64,000 nt of DNA from JADKAV01 sp963704075 (GCA_963704075.1 CAVPGV010000020.1:124001-188000), one strand, 5' to 3'; shown: positions 20,224 through 28,671, counted from the first letter of the stretch. Notes: generated by a model from the sequence alone, not told the origin. Made by a program: numbers and translations.

Positions 20224-21723
20224 TCAGGCCGCCTTCATATCCTCCAGGCTCATGCCCTTGGTTTCTCGAATGAACTTCGCCACGAAGAAGAACGACAGCA
20301 CGGCCATCACCGTGAACACGCCGTAGGCGAACCCGAGGCCGATCGAGGCCATACCCGGGAACGAGACGCTGACCAGGAAGTTCGCGATCCACTGCGCCGC
20401 GGCTCCCACCGCCAGTGCGGCCGCCCGGATGCGGTTGGGGAACATCTCCCCCAGCAGTACCCACACCACGGGACCCCAGGAGACGCCGAAGAACACCACA
20501 TACAGGTTCGCTGCGATCACGGCCATCGGGCCGGCCGCCCCGGTGAGGTACGGCGTCCCGATCGACTCCGCGTCGACACAACCCGCCTGCCCGGCATCGA
20601 CGAGCGCCTGCGTGCAGGTCGCGGCCGTCCCGAAGAGATAGGCCATCGCTCCCAACGAGACCGCCATTCCGGCCGACCCGATCAGGAGCAGGGGTTTACG
20701 ACCCAGCCGGTCGACCAGCGAGATCGCCACGAGTGTGACCACCACATTGGTGGTGTTGGTGATCAACGTGAGCAGGAACGCCTGATCCTCCTCGAATCCG
20801 ACGGAGGCCCAGATGCTGTTGGAGTAGTAGAAGATCACGTTGATGCCGACGAATTGCTGGAACACGCTCAGCGCGATGCCGACCCACACGATCGGGCGCA
20901 GACCGAGTGCCGCACCTTTCAGATCGCTGAACCGCGGCTTGTGGTCGCCCTCCAGTGAGGCCTGGATCTCGTCCACCTTGGCGTGCTGATCGCCGTCCAG
21001 GACCTGCGAGAGGACCTCGGCGGCCTCCTCGTTCTTCCCCACAGAGACGAGGTATCGCGGAGACTCGGGAATGGTCAGCGCCAGGAGCCCGTAGACCAGG
21101 GCTGGGACGATCATCACCAGGAACATCCACTGCCACGCTTCGAGACCGAACAACCAGGTGTTGTTCGCGTTCGTCTCGGGCTTACCTGCACTGGCCGCCT
21201 GCAGGATCAGGTAGTTGGTCACGGCCGTGGTGAAGATGCCCAGCACGATGGCCAACTGCTGCAAAGACCCAAGTCGGCCGCGCAATTGCGCCGGCGCGAT
21301 CTCGGCGATGTACATGGGCGCGATCACCGATGCGATACCGATGCCAGCACCTCCGATGAAGCGCCAGAACATGAGGTCGGCGACCCCCAGCGGGAACGCC
21401 TGACCGACCGCCGCGATCAGGAACAGGATGGCGGCGACCACCATGACCCGGCGACGTCCGAACTTGTTGGCCAGAGGTCCGGCGAACCATGCGCCCACGG
21501 CGGAGCCGAGCAGCGCGATCGCGACGACGAATCCGATCGCATCGCCGATGTCGAATTTCGCCTTCAAGGCGTCGACGGTGCCGTTGACGACTGCGGAGTC
21601 GAAACCGAACAGGAAGCCACCGAGCGCAGCCACGGTCGCCATCCCGACGACCCGGCCGGTGTGGTACTTCTCCTCGACCACCGGTCCGCTGTCACCAGCA
21701 CCCGGCAGGGGCCCGTGCGCCAT
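20224..21723 (-). CDS. Sugar:H+ symporter of the major facilitator superfamily
   Basis: A 499-residue, 12-helix sugar-porter-family protein of the inner membrane, likely importing a hexose or pentose with protons. Signatures include FGFDSAVVNGTVDALK in helix 1, GRRRVMVVAA after helix 2, PMYIAEIAPAQLRGRLGSL, IPESPRYLVSVGK after helix 6, FQQFVGINVIFYYSNSIW in helix 7 and DRLGRKPLLLIG after helix 8. The QQxxGxN pattern in helix 7 is the sugar-contact region. The substrate cannot be told from sequence. Confidence 0.93.
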   Translation of the reverse strand: MAHGPLPGAGDSGPVVEEKYHTGRVVGMATVAALGGFLFGFDSAVVNGTVDALKAKFDIGDAIGFVVAIALLGSAVGAWFAGPLANKFGRRRVMVVAAILFLIAAVGQAFPLGVADLMFWRFIGGAGIGIASVIAPMYIAEIAPAQLRGRLGSLQQLAIVLGIFTTAVTNYLILQAASAGKPETNANNTWLFGLEAWQWMFLVMIVPALVYGLLALTIPESPRYLVSVGKNEEAAEVLSQVLDGDQHAKVDEIQASLEGDHKPRFSDLKGAALGLRPIVWVGIALSVFQQFVGINVIFYYSNSIWASVGFEEDQAFLLTLITNTTNVVVTLVAISLVDRLGRKPLLLIGSAGMAVSLGAMAYLFGTAATCTQALVDAGQAGCVDAESIGTPYLTGAAGPMAVIAANLYVVFFGVSWGPVVWVLLGEMFPNRIRAAALAVGAAAQWIANFLVSVSFPGMASIGLGFAYGVFTVMAVLSFFFVAKFIRETKGMSLEDMKAA

Positions 21724-21929
21724 GATGAACTCCCTTCGTCTGGCACGAAGGTAGTGGACGGTCGCGCGCTAATGCGCCCTGAGCGCAGGCCGTGCCCCTG
21801 AGCGGTCCGTCGGGTAGGCAGGTCCCGGTGGGGACCGGACACAGCACCCCCGTTCGCGGTCGATGTCAGCGATCCTCGCAGTGCCAGCGTCCCTAGGCAC
21901 ATGCGGCCTATTGAGGCGTAGGAAGTCGG

Positions 21930-21946
21930 ATATCGGGAGATATACT
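21930..21946 (+). promoter_or_regulatory. Leaderless promoter with palindrome upstream of the mod operon
   Basis: The inverted repeat ATATC-GGGA-GATAT (21930-21943) overlaps a TATACT -10 box (21941-21946), which lies 7 nt before the GTG at 21954. A protein bound there would block RNA polymerase, so this is a good candidate operator for the adjacent regulator. Confidence 0.5.
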
Positions 21947-21953
21947 GCCTTTT

Positions 21954-22349
21954 GTGCCGCACATGCGAATCTCTGAGGCCGCCCGCCTGTTGCGGGTCAG
22001 TGACGACACGGTTCGACGTCTGGTCGACTCCGGGACCCTGACTGTGAGCATCGACTCCTCGGGGCGCAAGCTCATCGACGCCGCCCGATTGGCCGGCTAC
22101 GTCAAGTCCCTCGCCGACTCCGAGCAGCACTCCGGTCGCAGTTCTGCCCGCAACCATCTGACCGGCATCGTCACCGGCCTGGTGGTCGACGAGGTCATGG
22201 CGCAGGTGGAGTTGCAGTGCGGGCCGTTCCGGGTCGTCTCCCTGATGTCCTCGGAGGCGGTCCGTGATCTCGGCCTGGAGGTCGGGAGCACGGCCAGTGC
22301 GGTGATCAAATCCACCAACGTCATCATCGAAACCCCGGGCACAACGTGA
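21954..22349 (+). CDS. Molybdate-responsive regulator: helix-turn-helix plus TOBE/Mop domain
   Basis: A 131-residue protein. Residues ~4-45 form an excisionase/MerR-like helix-turn-helix (MRISEAARLLRVSDDTVRRL) and residues ~68-128 a Mop/TOBE molybdate-binding fold (NHLTGIVTGLVVDEVMAQVE, then VGSTASAVIKSTNVIIE). This pairing is typical of actinobacterial regulators of molybdate uptake and is analogous to, but distinct from, ModE. The start may be the leaderless GTG at 21954 or the ATG at 21963. Its TGA overlaps the modA GTG, so it is translated with the transporter it probably controls. Confidence 0.85.
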   Translation: MPHMRISEAARLLRVSDDTVRRLVDSGTLTVSIDSSGRKLIDAARLAGYVKSLADSEQHSGRSSARNHLTGIVTGLVVDEVMAQVELQCGPFRVVSLMSSEAVRDLGLEVGSTASAVIKSTNVIIETPGTT

Positions 22350-23119
22350 GGACGGCCTTCGCCGCGGCCGGCGTGATGGTCCTGGGCTTGATCTCGGGGT
22401 GTGCGGGCGGCGGCGACAACGGCACGGAGATCACCGTCCTGGCAGCTTCCTCGCTGCGTGCACCCTTCACGCGGATCGCCGAGGAGTTCCAGAGAGAGAA
22501 TCCGGGATCCACCGTGCGGTTCAACTTCGCCGGGTCCTCGGATCTTGTGGCCCAACTCCAGCAAGGCGCCCCCGGCGACGTCCTGGCTACCGCCGATGAA
22601 CCCACCATGGCGAAGGCCACAGCCGAGGGACTCACCGTGACGCCGATCGTCTTCGCCTCGAACACGATGACCATCGTGGTGCCGACCGACAACCCGGCCG
22701 GGGTGACCGGTCTGACCGACCTGACCGACCCGCGTCGGAACGTCGTGGTGTGCGCAGATCAGGTTCCGTGCGGAGCGGCGACCACGCGCATCGAACGCGC
22801 CAGCGGGCTCACGATCCTGGCCGACAGCGAGGAGACGTCCGTGACTGACGTCCTCAACAAGGTCGCCACCGGCGAAGCCGACGCCGGGATCGTGTACGTC
22901 TCGGACGTGGCCACCGAGGTCGGATCAGTGATGGCCATCGGCATCGCGGACGACGTCAACAGCACCAACCAGTACCCGATCGCCGTGCTGACCGCGGCGC
23001 GGGATCAGCAGGCGGCCAGCGCGTTCGTCCAGACGGTCATCGGCCCACCAGGACAGCGGATCCTGGCAGACGCCGGATTCGACCCGGCCTCCGGCACCCC
23101 ATCGGACGCCGGGCCATGA
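22346..23119 (+). CDS. modA: Molybdate ABC transporter substrate-binding lipoprotein
   Basis: The extracytoplasmic molybdate/tungstate receptor. The N-terminal signal peptide ends in lipobox LISGCAGG, and the mature protein starts with the ModA signature ITVLAASSLRAPF and includes FNFAGSSDLVAQLQQGAPGD. At 257 residues it is normal length. It starts with GTG within the regulator's stop codon and its own stop overlaps modB, so the operon is tightly coupled. Confidence 0.93.
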   Translation: MRTAFAAAGVMVLGLISGCAGGGDNGTEITVLAASSLRAPFTRIAEEFQRENPGSTVRFNFAGSSDLVAQLQQGAPGDVLATADEPTMAKATAEGLTVTPIVFASNTMTIVVPTDNPAGVTGLTDLTDPRRNVVVCADQVPCGAATTRIERASGLTILADSEETSVTDVLNKVATGEADAGIVYVSDVATEVGSVMAIGIADDVNSTNQYPIAVLTAARDQQAASAFVQTVIGPPGQRILADAGFDPASGTPSDAGP

Positions 23120-23898
23120 CCCCAGGCCCCCCGCTGCCGCGCTGGGTCTATGCGCCCGCCCTGCTGGGGGCGGCCTTCATCCTCGCTCCGTTGGGGGCGA
23201 TGATCACCCGCGTCGATTGGAACGACTTCCTGACTCTGATCACCTCGGAGTCGTCGATCGCGGCTCTGCTGCTGAGCCTGCGCACGTCCGCGGTGGCCAC
23301 CGGCCTGTGCCTCGTGGCGGGCATCCCCTTGGCCCTGGTTCTGTCGCGCGGCCGCGGACGGGCCATGAATCTTGCGCGGTCCATGGTCCTGCTGCCCTTG
23401 GTCCTACCCCCCGTGGTGGCAGGGATTGCGCTGCTCTACACGTTCGGACGGCGGGGTCTGCTCGGCGCTTCCTTCGAAGCCTTCGGCATTCAAATCGCGT
23501 TCTCCACCACCGCTGTGATTCTCGCTCAGACCTTCGTTGCCATGCCTTTCCTGGTCATCAGCCTGGAAGGCGCGTTGCGGACCGTCGGGACGCGTTACGA
23601 GAACGTCGCCGCGACTCTCGGGGCCGGGCCGACCACGGTCCTGCGACGGGTGACACTGCCCAGCGTCGCCCCCGCGCTGGCCTCGGGGGCCGTGCTGGCA
23701 TTCGCCCGGGCGCTCGGCGAGTTCGGGGCCACCATCACCTTCGCGGGGAGCCTGCAGGGGGTCACCCGGACGCTGCCGTTGGAGATCTACCTGCAGCGGG
23801 AGACCGATCCCGACGCCGCGGTTGCGCTGTCGCTGCTGCTGGTGGTGGTGGCGGTGGCGGTCATCGGACTGGCCCGACGGCATCCGGGGACGTTGTGA
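23116..23898 (+). CDS. modB: Molybdate ABC transporter permease
   Basis: A 260-residue inner-membrane permease with about five to six hydrophobic segments. The ABC-coupling EAA loop is visible as ENVAATLGAGPTTVLRRVTL (around residue 180), followed by ALGEFGATITFAGS, which is characteristic of ModB. It overlaps modA (ATGA) and modC (GTGA). Confidence 0.94.
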   Translation: MTPGPPLPRWVYAPALLGAAFILAPLGAMITRVDWNDFLTLITSESSIAALLLSLRTSAVATGLCLVAGIPLALVLSRGRGRAMNLARSMVLLPLVLPPVVAGIALLYTFGRRGLLGASFEAFGIQIAFSTTAVILAQTFVAMPFLVISLEGALRTVGTRYENVAATLGAGPTTVLRRVTLPSVAPALASGAVLAFARALGEFGATITFAGSLQGVTRTLPLEIYLQRETDPDAAVALSLLLVVVAVAVIGLARRHPGTL

Positions 23899-24941
23899 GC
23901 CTGTCGGCGCACATCATGGTCCCCGAACGGGGTGTGGATGTCGACCTCGAGGTGGCCGGCCCGGAGACGTTGGCGCTCGTGGGCCCCAACGGTTCGGGCA
24001 AGTCGACGGTGCTGCAGGTCATCGCCGGGCTTCTGCGGCCGCACGCGGGCCGTGTCGTCCTCGACGGCCGCACCCTGTTCGATGCCAGGGATGGCGACTA
24101 CCTGCCGGCGCATCGCAGGAGTGTCGCGATGCTGTCCCAGGAGGCGCTGCTGTTCCCCCGCATGTCCGCTCTCGAGAACGTCGCGTTCGCCCAGCGGGCA
24201 CGGGGTGTCCAGCGCGCCGCGGCGCGGGACCGGGCGATGCGCTGGCTGCGCGATCTCGAGGCGGCCGACCTCGCGGGCTCACGGCCCCACCAGTTGTCGG
24301 GCGGGCAGGCACAGCGGGTGGCCGTGGCCAGGGCGCTGGCCGCAGAACCAGCCCTGCTACTGCTCGATGAACCGCTGGCCGCCCTCGACGCCCCGGTCGC
24401 CGCCGCCATCCGGCAAACGCTCAAGCACCTGCTGTCCGAACGCTGCGCGATCCTGGTCACCCACGACATCCTCGACGCAGCATTGCTCGCCGACCGGATC
24501 GCGGTGATGGACCGCGGGCGGATCGTCGAGGCCGGACCGACCGGGCAGATCCTGCACCGCCCCCGGACACTCTTCGCCGCGCAACTGTGCGGACTCAACC
24601 TCATCGACGGCCTCGCATTGCGGCAGGACACGATCACCACTGCCGCGGGACACACAGTGGTCGGCATCGCCCAGGCTCCTCTGACGCCCGGAACCGCGAC
24701 CGTGGCGACCTTCGCGCCCGCCACCGTCTCCGTGCACCGCAGGGCTCCGGAAGGCAGCGTGCGCAACGTCGTTGCCGGTGCGATCGACGCGATCGCACCG
24801 CAGGCGCACTTGATCCGGATCCATGTCGGCCCCCTGGCCGCGGACGTCACCCCCGGGGCATTGCGCGAGTTGCAGCTCGACGTGGGTGACCGGGTGTTCC
24901 TGGCATTCAAGGCTGCCGAGGTGGCGCTGTACCCGGCGTAG
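23895..24941 (+). CDS. modC: Molybdate ABC transporter ATP-binding protein
   Basis: A 348-residue ATPase that powers ModB. Walker A is GPNGSGKST, the signature is LSGGQAQR and Walker B is ALLLLDEPLAALD with the switch His in LVTHD. The last ~120 residues form the TOBE domain found in ModC, which binds oxyanion. The GTG at 23895 overlaps the modB stop; the longer upstream frame is a shadow of modB. Confidence 0.94.
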   Translation: MSLSAHIMVPERGVDVDLEVAGPETLALVGPNGSGKSTVLQVIAGLLRPHAGRVVLDGRTLFDARDGDYLPAHRRSVAMLSQEALLFPRMSALENVAFAQRARGVQRAAARDRAMRWLRDLEAADLAGSRPHQLSGGQAQRVAVARALAAEPALLLLDEPLAALDAPVAAAIRQTLKHLLSERCAILVTHDILDAALLADRIAVMDRGRIVEAGPTGQILHRPRTLFAAQLCGLNLIDGLALRQDTITTAAGHTVVGIAQAPLTPGTATVATFAPATVSVHRRAPEGSVRNVVAGAIDAIAPQAHLIRIHVGPLAADVTPGALRELQLDVGDRVFLAFKAAEVALYPA

Positions 24942-24959
24942 CTCCACGACAAGGTTGTG

Positions 24960-24988
24960 AACATCTGGTCATCGGGTCAACAGATGTT
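24960..24988. promoter_or_regulatory. Inverted repeat, candidate operator of the sulfur operon
   Basis: AACATCTG and CAGATGTT form perfect 8-bp arms with a 13-nt spacer. The element lies ~35 bp upstream of the -35 box of the cysteine leader transcript and just after modC. With no T-tract it is more likely an operator than a terminator. Confidence 0.4.
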
Positions 24989-25021
24989 TGCACGCTTACC
25001 CCTCGCGCGGACAACCCGCGC

Positions 25022-25050
25022 TTGTGGACCGACAACCGGTCGTGCATAGT
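25022..25050 (+). promoter_or_regulatory. Promoter of the cysteine leader/sirA operon
   Basis: TTGTGG (25022-25027), a 17-bp spacer and CATAGT (25045-25050) fit a -35/-10 pair. The -10 ends 6 nt before the leader-peptide ATG at 25057, so the leader ORF is probably leaderless. Confidence 0.5.
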
Positions 25051-25056
25051 GTCCTC

Positions 25057-25116
25057 ATGCCGAACACCACTTCCCGCATCATGCGGATGTGTGTGTGTTC
25101 GTGTTGTTGTGCCTAG
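25057..25116 (+). CDS. Cysteine-rich leader peptide (attenuator) of the sirA-cysH operon
   Basis: A 19-residue ORF, MPNTTSRIMRMCVCSCCCA, whose last eight residues contain five Cys codons (TGT), ending in TAG. It lies 108 nt upstream of sirA and directly downstream of a promoter, with no ribosome-binding site of its own. Poly-cysteine leader ORFs upstream of sulfur-assimilation genes are known in mycobacteria and other actinobacteria, where ribosome stalling at low charged tRNA-Cys raises downstream expression. A 7-bp hairpin (25146-25170) and the sirA ribosome-binding site lie in the following leader RNA. Function is inferred from position and composition. Confidence 0.75.
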   Translation: MPNTTSRIMRMCVCSCCCA

Positions 25117-25145
25117 CCGCCAACCTGTCGCACCCCAAAGACGAC

Positions 25146-25170
25146 CGGCGCCTGGGCATCCATGGCGCCG
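25146..25170 (+). promoter_or_regulatory. Hairpin in the sirA leader RNA
   Basis: Perfect 7-bp arms CGGCGCC and GGCGCCG with an 11-nt loop, 30 nt after the leader-peptide stop and 55 nt before the sirA start. It could be the structure whose folding depends on the ribosome stalling on the Cys codons. Confidence 0.35.
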
Positions 25171-25224
25171 AGACCCCCCTCGCGCCACGGCCCTACGCGC
25201 CGGTCTCCCATTCCAGGAGAACCG

Positions 25225-26886
25225 ATGCCAGACCCAAGACCCACCCGCACCAAGGCCACCGGCCAGTGGGCGCTCGGCGAACGCCAGCCGCTGAATCCCA
25301 ACGAGCAGTTCAAGGCCGAGGACAACGGCCTGAACGTGCGGGAGCGCGTCGAGCAGATCTACGCACACGAGGGGTTCGGGTCCATTCCGCCCGACGACCT
25401 GCGCGGCCGCCTGCGCTGGTGGGGCCTCTACACCCAGCGCAGGCCCGGCATCGACGGCGGCCGCACTGCGAGCCTGCCTCCCGAGGAACTCGATGACGAG
25501 TACTTCATGCTGCGCATCCGCACGGACGGCGGAATGCTCAGCCTCGACCAATTGCGCACGATCGCGAACATCTCGCGGAGCTACGGCCGTGACACCGCGG
25601 ACATCACCGACCGCCAGAACATCCAACTGCACTGGATCCGGATCGAGGACATGCCGACGATCTGGCAGCTGCTCGAAGCCGTCGGACTGTCGACCACTGA
25701 GGCCTGCGGCGACACCCCGCGGGTGGTGCTCGGTTCGCCGGTCGCCGGGATCGCGGCCGACGAGATCATCGACGGCACCCCCGCGATCGAGGAGATCGTT
25801 CGTCGCTACGTGGGCGATCCGGAGTACGCCAACCTTCCGCGCAAGTTCAAGACCGCGATCTCCGGCTCCCCGCGCCAGGATGTGGCCCACGAGATCAATT
25901 GCGTGTCCTTCGTGGGGGTGGAGCATCCTGAACTCGGCCCAGGGTTCGACGTCTGGGTGGGCGGGGGCCTGTCGACCAATCCCATGGTGGCCCAGCGCTT
26001 GGGCGCATGGGTCCCCCGTGACGACGTGCCGGACGTCTGGGAAGCCATCATCAAGGTCTACCGGGACTACGGCTACCGCCGCCTTCGCACGCGGGCGCGG
26101 CTCAAATTCCTGGTGGCCGATTGGGGAGCCGAGAAGTTCCGCGACGTGTTGGAGCAGGAGTACCTCGGCCGGGCACTGACCGACGGCCCCGCGCCGCCGC
26201 CGCCGTCGGACCGACGAGACCACGTGGGGATCTGGCCGCAGACCGACGGCCGGTTCTACGTGGGCGCAGCACCTACCGTCGGACGGGTTTCGGGGACGAC
26301 GCTGTTGGCGATCGCCGACCTCATGGACCGGGCCGGCTCGCGGCGCCTGCGGCTCACCGCTCAGCAGAAACTGGTCATCCTGGATGTCGCGCAGCCCGAC
26401 GAGTTGGCCACGGGCCTCGAGTCGCTGGGCCTGCAGGTGCGGCCCACTGAGTTCCGACGCGGCGCCATGGCGTGTACCGGCATCGAGTTCTGCAAGTTGG
26501 CCATCGTCGAGACCAAGGCCCGCACCGCCGACCTCGTCGACCGGCTCGAGGGGCATTTCGGGGAGAAACTCGAAGGTACCGACCTGAGCATCCACGTCAA
26601 CGGCTGCCCCAATTCCTGCGCGCGGTTCCAGATCGCCGACATCGGCTTCAAAGGATCCCTGGTACCCGACGCCGACGGCGAGATGGTCGAGGGCTTCCAG
26701 GTCCACCTCGGCGGCCGACTGGGCCCGCAGGCCGGTTTCGGGCGCAAGCTGCGGGCGTTGAAGGTCATCGCCGACGACGTTCCCGACTACGTCCAGCGCG
26801 TCCTGACCAACTACACCGAGCAGCGCGAGGAATCCGAGCCCTTCGCCGACTGGGTGGAGCGGGCCGATGAGGAGTCGTTGCGATGA
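25225..26886 (+). CDS. sirA: Ferredoxin-dependent sulfite reductase (siroheme, 4Fe-4S)
   Basis: Reduces sulfite to sulfide in assimilatory sulfur metabolism. A 553-residue enzyme of the nitrite/sulfite reductase family with two ferredoxin-like half-domain repeats and the siroheme/[4Fe-4S] ligands Cys417 and Cys423 (ACTGIEFC) and Cys461 and Cys465 (NGCPNSC). The ATG at 25225 follows AGGAGA; the frame is open from 25162. It overlaps the next gene by ATGA. Assignment to sulfite rather than nitrite rests on the adjoining cysH and chelatase genes and the cysteine leader. Confidence 0.93.
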   Translation: MPDPRPTRTKATGQWALGERQPLNPNEQFKAEDNGLNVRERVEQIYAHEGFGSIPPDDLRGRLRWWGLYTQRRPGIDGGRTASLPPEELDDEYFMLRIRTDGGMLSLDQLRTIANISRSYGRDTADITDRQNIQLHWIRIEDMPTIWQLLEAVGLSTTEACGDTPRVVLGSPVAGIAADEIIDGTPAIEEIVRRYVGDPEYANLPRKFKTAISGSPRQDVAHEINCVSFVGVEHPELGPGFDVWVGGGLSTNPMVAQRLGAWVPRDDVPDVWEAIIKVYRDYGYRRLRTRARLKFLVADWGAEKFRDVLEQEYLGRALTDGPAPPPPSDRRDHVGIWPQTDGRFYVGAAPTVGRVSGTTLLAIADLMDRAGSRRLRLTAQQKLVILDVAQPDELATGLESLGLQVRPTEFRRGAMACTGIEFCKLAIVETKARTADLVDRLEGHFGEKLEGTDLSIHVNGCPNSCARFQIADIGFKGSLVPDADGEMVEGFQVHLGGRLGPQAGFGRKLRALKVIADDVPDYVQRVLTNYTEQREESEPFADWVERADEESLR

Positions 26887-27017
26887 ACGTCGTGCATTTC
26901 TGCCCCTATTGCGGCGACGAGGACTTGTGGCCGGAACCGGGCCATGGCGCGTGGCGATGTCGGGCGTGCACTCGCACCTTCACCGTCCGCATCGTCAAAC
27001 CCGAGGAGCGCAAATGA
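26883..27017 (+). CDS. Zinc-ribbon microprotein between sirA and cysH
   Basis: A 44-residue protein starting MNVVHFCPYCGDEDLW. Two Cys pairs (FCPYC, residues 7 and 10; RCRAC, residues 26 and 29) form a rubredoxin-like zinc ribbon. It overlaps sirA at its start (ATGA) and cysH at its end (ATGA), so it is embedded in the operon. Similar short ORFs occur between sirA and cysH in other actinobacteria. Possible roles include metal handling, an electron-transfer accessory or a regulator; none can be shown here. Confidence 0.8.
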   Translation: MNVVHFCPYCGDEDLWPEPGHGAWRCRACTRTFTVRIVKPEERK

Positions 27018-27754
27018 GCATCGACTCCCTTCCACCCGTGGTCCGCAGCGCCGATCCCAGTGCGCGGGCGGCGCAGGGGGCGGCAACCATCGGACACCTG
27101 CAGCGGGCAGGCGTGGACCACGTACATCTGGCCACCGCCGCCATCCGCTGGGCTGCACGCCACTTCCGTTCGCTGGTGCTGATGTCCAGCATGGGCGACG
27201 AGGTACTGGTCCATTTGGCAGCCCGCGCGGCACCCGGCATCGAGGTCGCCTTCATCGACACCGGGTACCACTTCCCCGAGACCCTGGGCACGGCCGCCGC
27301 GTACGCCGCGACGCAGCCACTGTCGCTGCTGACCGTCCGTCCGTCGCAGTCGGTCGCCGAGCAGGACGCTGAGTACGGGGCGCGCCTGCACGACCGCGAC
27401 CCCGATCGCTGCTGTGCTCTGCGCAAGGTGGAACCCCTGGAACGCACGCTGGCCGGTCGGGATGCCTGGATCACGGGCATGCGCAGGGTGGATGCGCCGA
27501 CCCGCTCGGACATCGCGGTGGTGACCCTGGACGCCAGACGTTCGATGGTGAAGATCAACCCGATGGCGACATGGACCGAGGCCCAGACCGAGGCGTACGC
27601 CCGCGATCACGACGTCCTGCTCAACCCCCTGCGGAAGTCGGGCTACACGTCCATCGGTTGCGCACCGTGCACACGCCCGACCGCGCCCGGGGACGACCCG
27701 CGGGCCGGTCGATGGGCGGGCAAGGGCAAGACCGAATGCGGGCTGCACGTCTGA
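27014..27754 (+). CDS. cysH: Adenylyl-sulfate (APS) reductase, iron-sulfur type
   Basis: Reduces activated sulfate to sulfite using thioredoxin. A 246-residue PP-loop family protein. The Cys pairs Cys133-Cys134 (DRCCALRK) and Cys216/Cys219 (IGCAPCTRP) are [4Fe-4S] ligands, which mark an APS-using rather than PAPS-only enzyme. The catalytic Cys242 is in the C-terminal ECGLHV. The ATG overlaps the zinc-ribbon stop. A strong hairpin follows, so the transcript probably ends here; cysD/cysN are not in this operon. Confidence 0.94.
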   Translation: MSIDSLPPVVRSADPSARAAQGAATIGHLQRAGVDHVHLATAAIRWAARHFRSLVLMSSMGDEVLVHLAARAAPGIEVAFIDTGYHFPETLGTAAAYAATQPLSLLTVRPSQSVAEQDAEYGARLHDRDPDRCCALRKVEPLERTLAGRDAWITGMRRVDAPTRSDIAVVTLDARRSMVKINPMATWTEAQTEAYARDHDVLLNPLRKSGYTSIGCAPCTRPTAPGDDPRAGRWAGKGKTECGLHV

Positions 27755-27767
27755 GGTGGGGTGAGGC

Positions 27768-27803
27768 CTTTCGGGCACGCCTGAACCGCCCGAAAGGGCC
27801 ATC
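27768..27803 (+). terminator. Terminator hairpin after cysH
   Basis: GGCCTTTCGGGC pairs with GCCCGAAAGGGCC (one bulged G) around an 11-nt loop, about 15 bp after the cysH stop. There is no U-tract, which is common for terminators in GC-rich actinobacteria. Confidence 0.6.
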
Positions 27804-27882
27804 CCCCAACCGGCGCAACGGCACTTGACGCGACGAAATCGCAGATCGGCGCTAACCTGCGCTGCGGAACGAAGGAGAACCG

Positions 27883-28671
27883 ATGAGTCGAGCGTCCCGT
27901 GACACGATCTCGCTGCCACCCCCGCCAGCCGACTACGGCGTCGTGCTGCTCTCACACGGCAGCGCCGACCCCCGGGCACGTCTTGCCTGCGACCTCTTGG
28001 CCCGCCGGGTGGGCCACCGACTCGGCGCGTTCGTCGCCCAGGCGACCCTGGATCTGGACCGGCCCCGCCTGGACGGAGCGATCGCCTACCTGGAATCGAA
28101 AGGGATCCGGGACCTGGTCGTGGTCCCCATGCTTCTCACCACCGCGTACCACGCCACCTCGGACGTCCCGATGTTCGCGGCGGCGACCCAGGCATCGCAC
28201 CCGCACACACACATCTTGATGGCCAACCCGATGGGTGCCGACCCGCACTTGCTCGACGGCCTGGATGCGGTGCTGAAGGCCGCGGGACACCGCCCCGACC
28301 CACAGACGGCGGTGGTGCTCGCGTCGGCCGGGTCCAGCTACGCCGCAGCCCGCAGCCGGCATGCGGCTCTGGCACTGCAGTGGCGCACGCACGGGTGGGG
28401 GGCGTCAGCGGTCGCATTCGCGTCGGGAACCGGTCCCAAGGTCGAGGACGCGGTTGCCGATCTGCGGTCCAGCGGCTACGAGAAGATCTGTGTCGCACCC
28501 TTCCTCATCGCCCCGGGTGTCATGTCACAGCGCATCGCCGCCGCCGCCCGCAACTCCGGCGCGGTGGCCGTGACCGGCACGCTGCACAGCACGGATGCGG
28601 CCATGGAGGTCGTGCTGCGCCGGGTGCGTTCGGCCGTGGAGCAACGCGATCTGCCACTGGCCTCTGGCTGA
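27883..28671 (+). CDS. Sirohydrochlorin chelatase (CbiX/SirB type)
   Basis: A 262-residue class II chelatase with two CbiX half-domains. The N-terminal half has the metal-binding LLSHGSADPR (His25) and VVVPMLLTTAYHATSD; the second half has CVAPFLIAPGVMSQRI. It inserts iron into sirohydrochlorin to make siroheme, the cofactor of SirA, or cobalt for B12. The position beside sirA-cysH favours the siroheme role. GAAGGAG precedes the ATG, and a TAACCT -10 box lies further upstream (27854-27859), indicating its own promoter. Confidence 0.88.
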   Translation: MSRASRDTISLPPPPADYGVVLLSHGSADPRARLACDLLARRVGHRLGAFVAQATLDLDRPRLDGAIAYLESKGIRDLVVVPMLLTTAYHATSDVPMFAAATQASHPHTHILMANPMGADPHLLDGLDAVLKAAGHRPDPQTAVVLASAGSSYAAARSRHAALALQWRTHGWGASAVAFASGTGPKVEDAVADLRSSGYEKICVAPFLIAPGVMSQRIAAAARNSGAVAVTGTLHSTDAAMEVVLRRVRSAVEQRDLPLASG

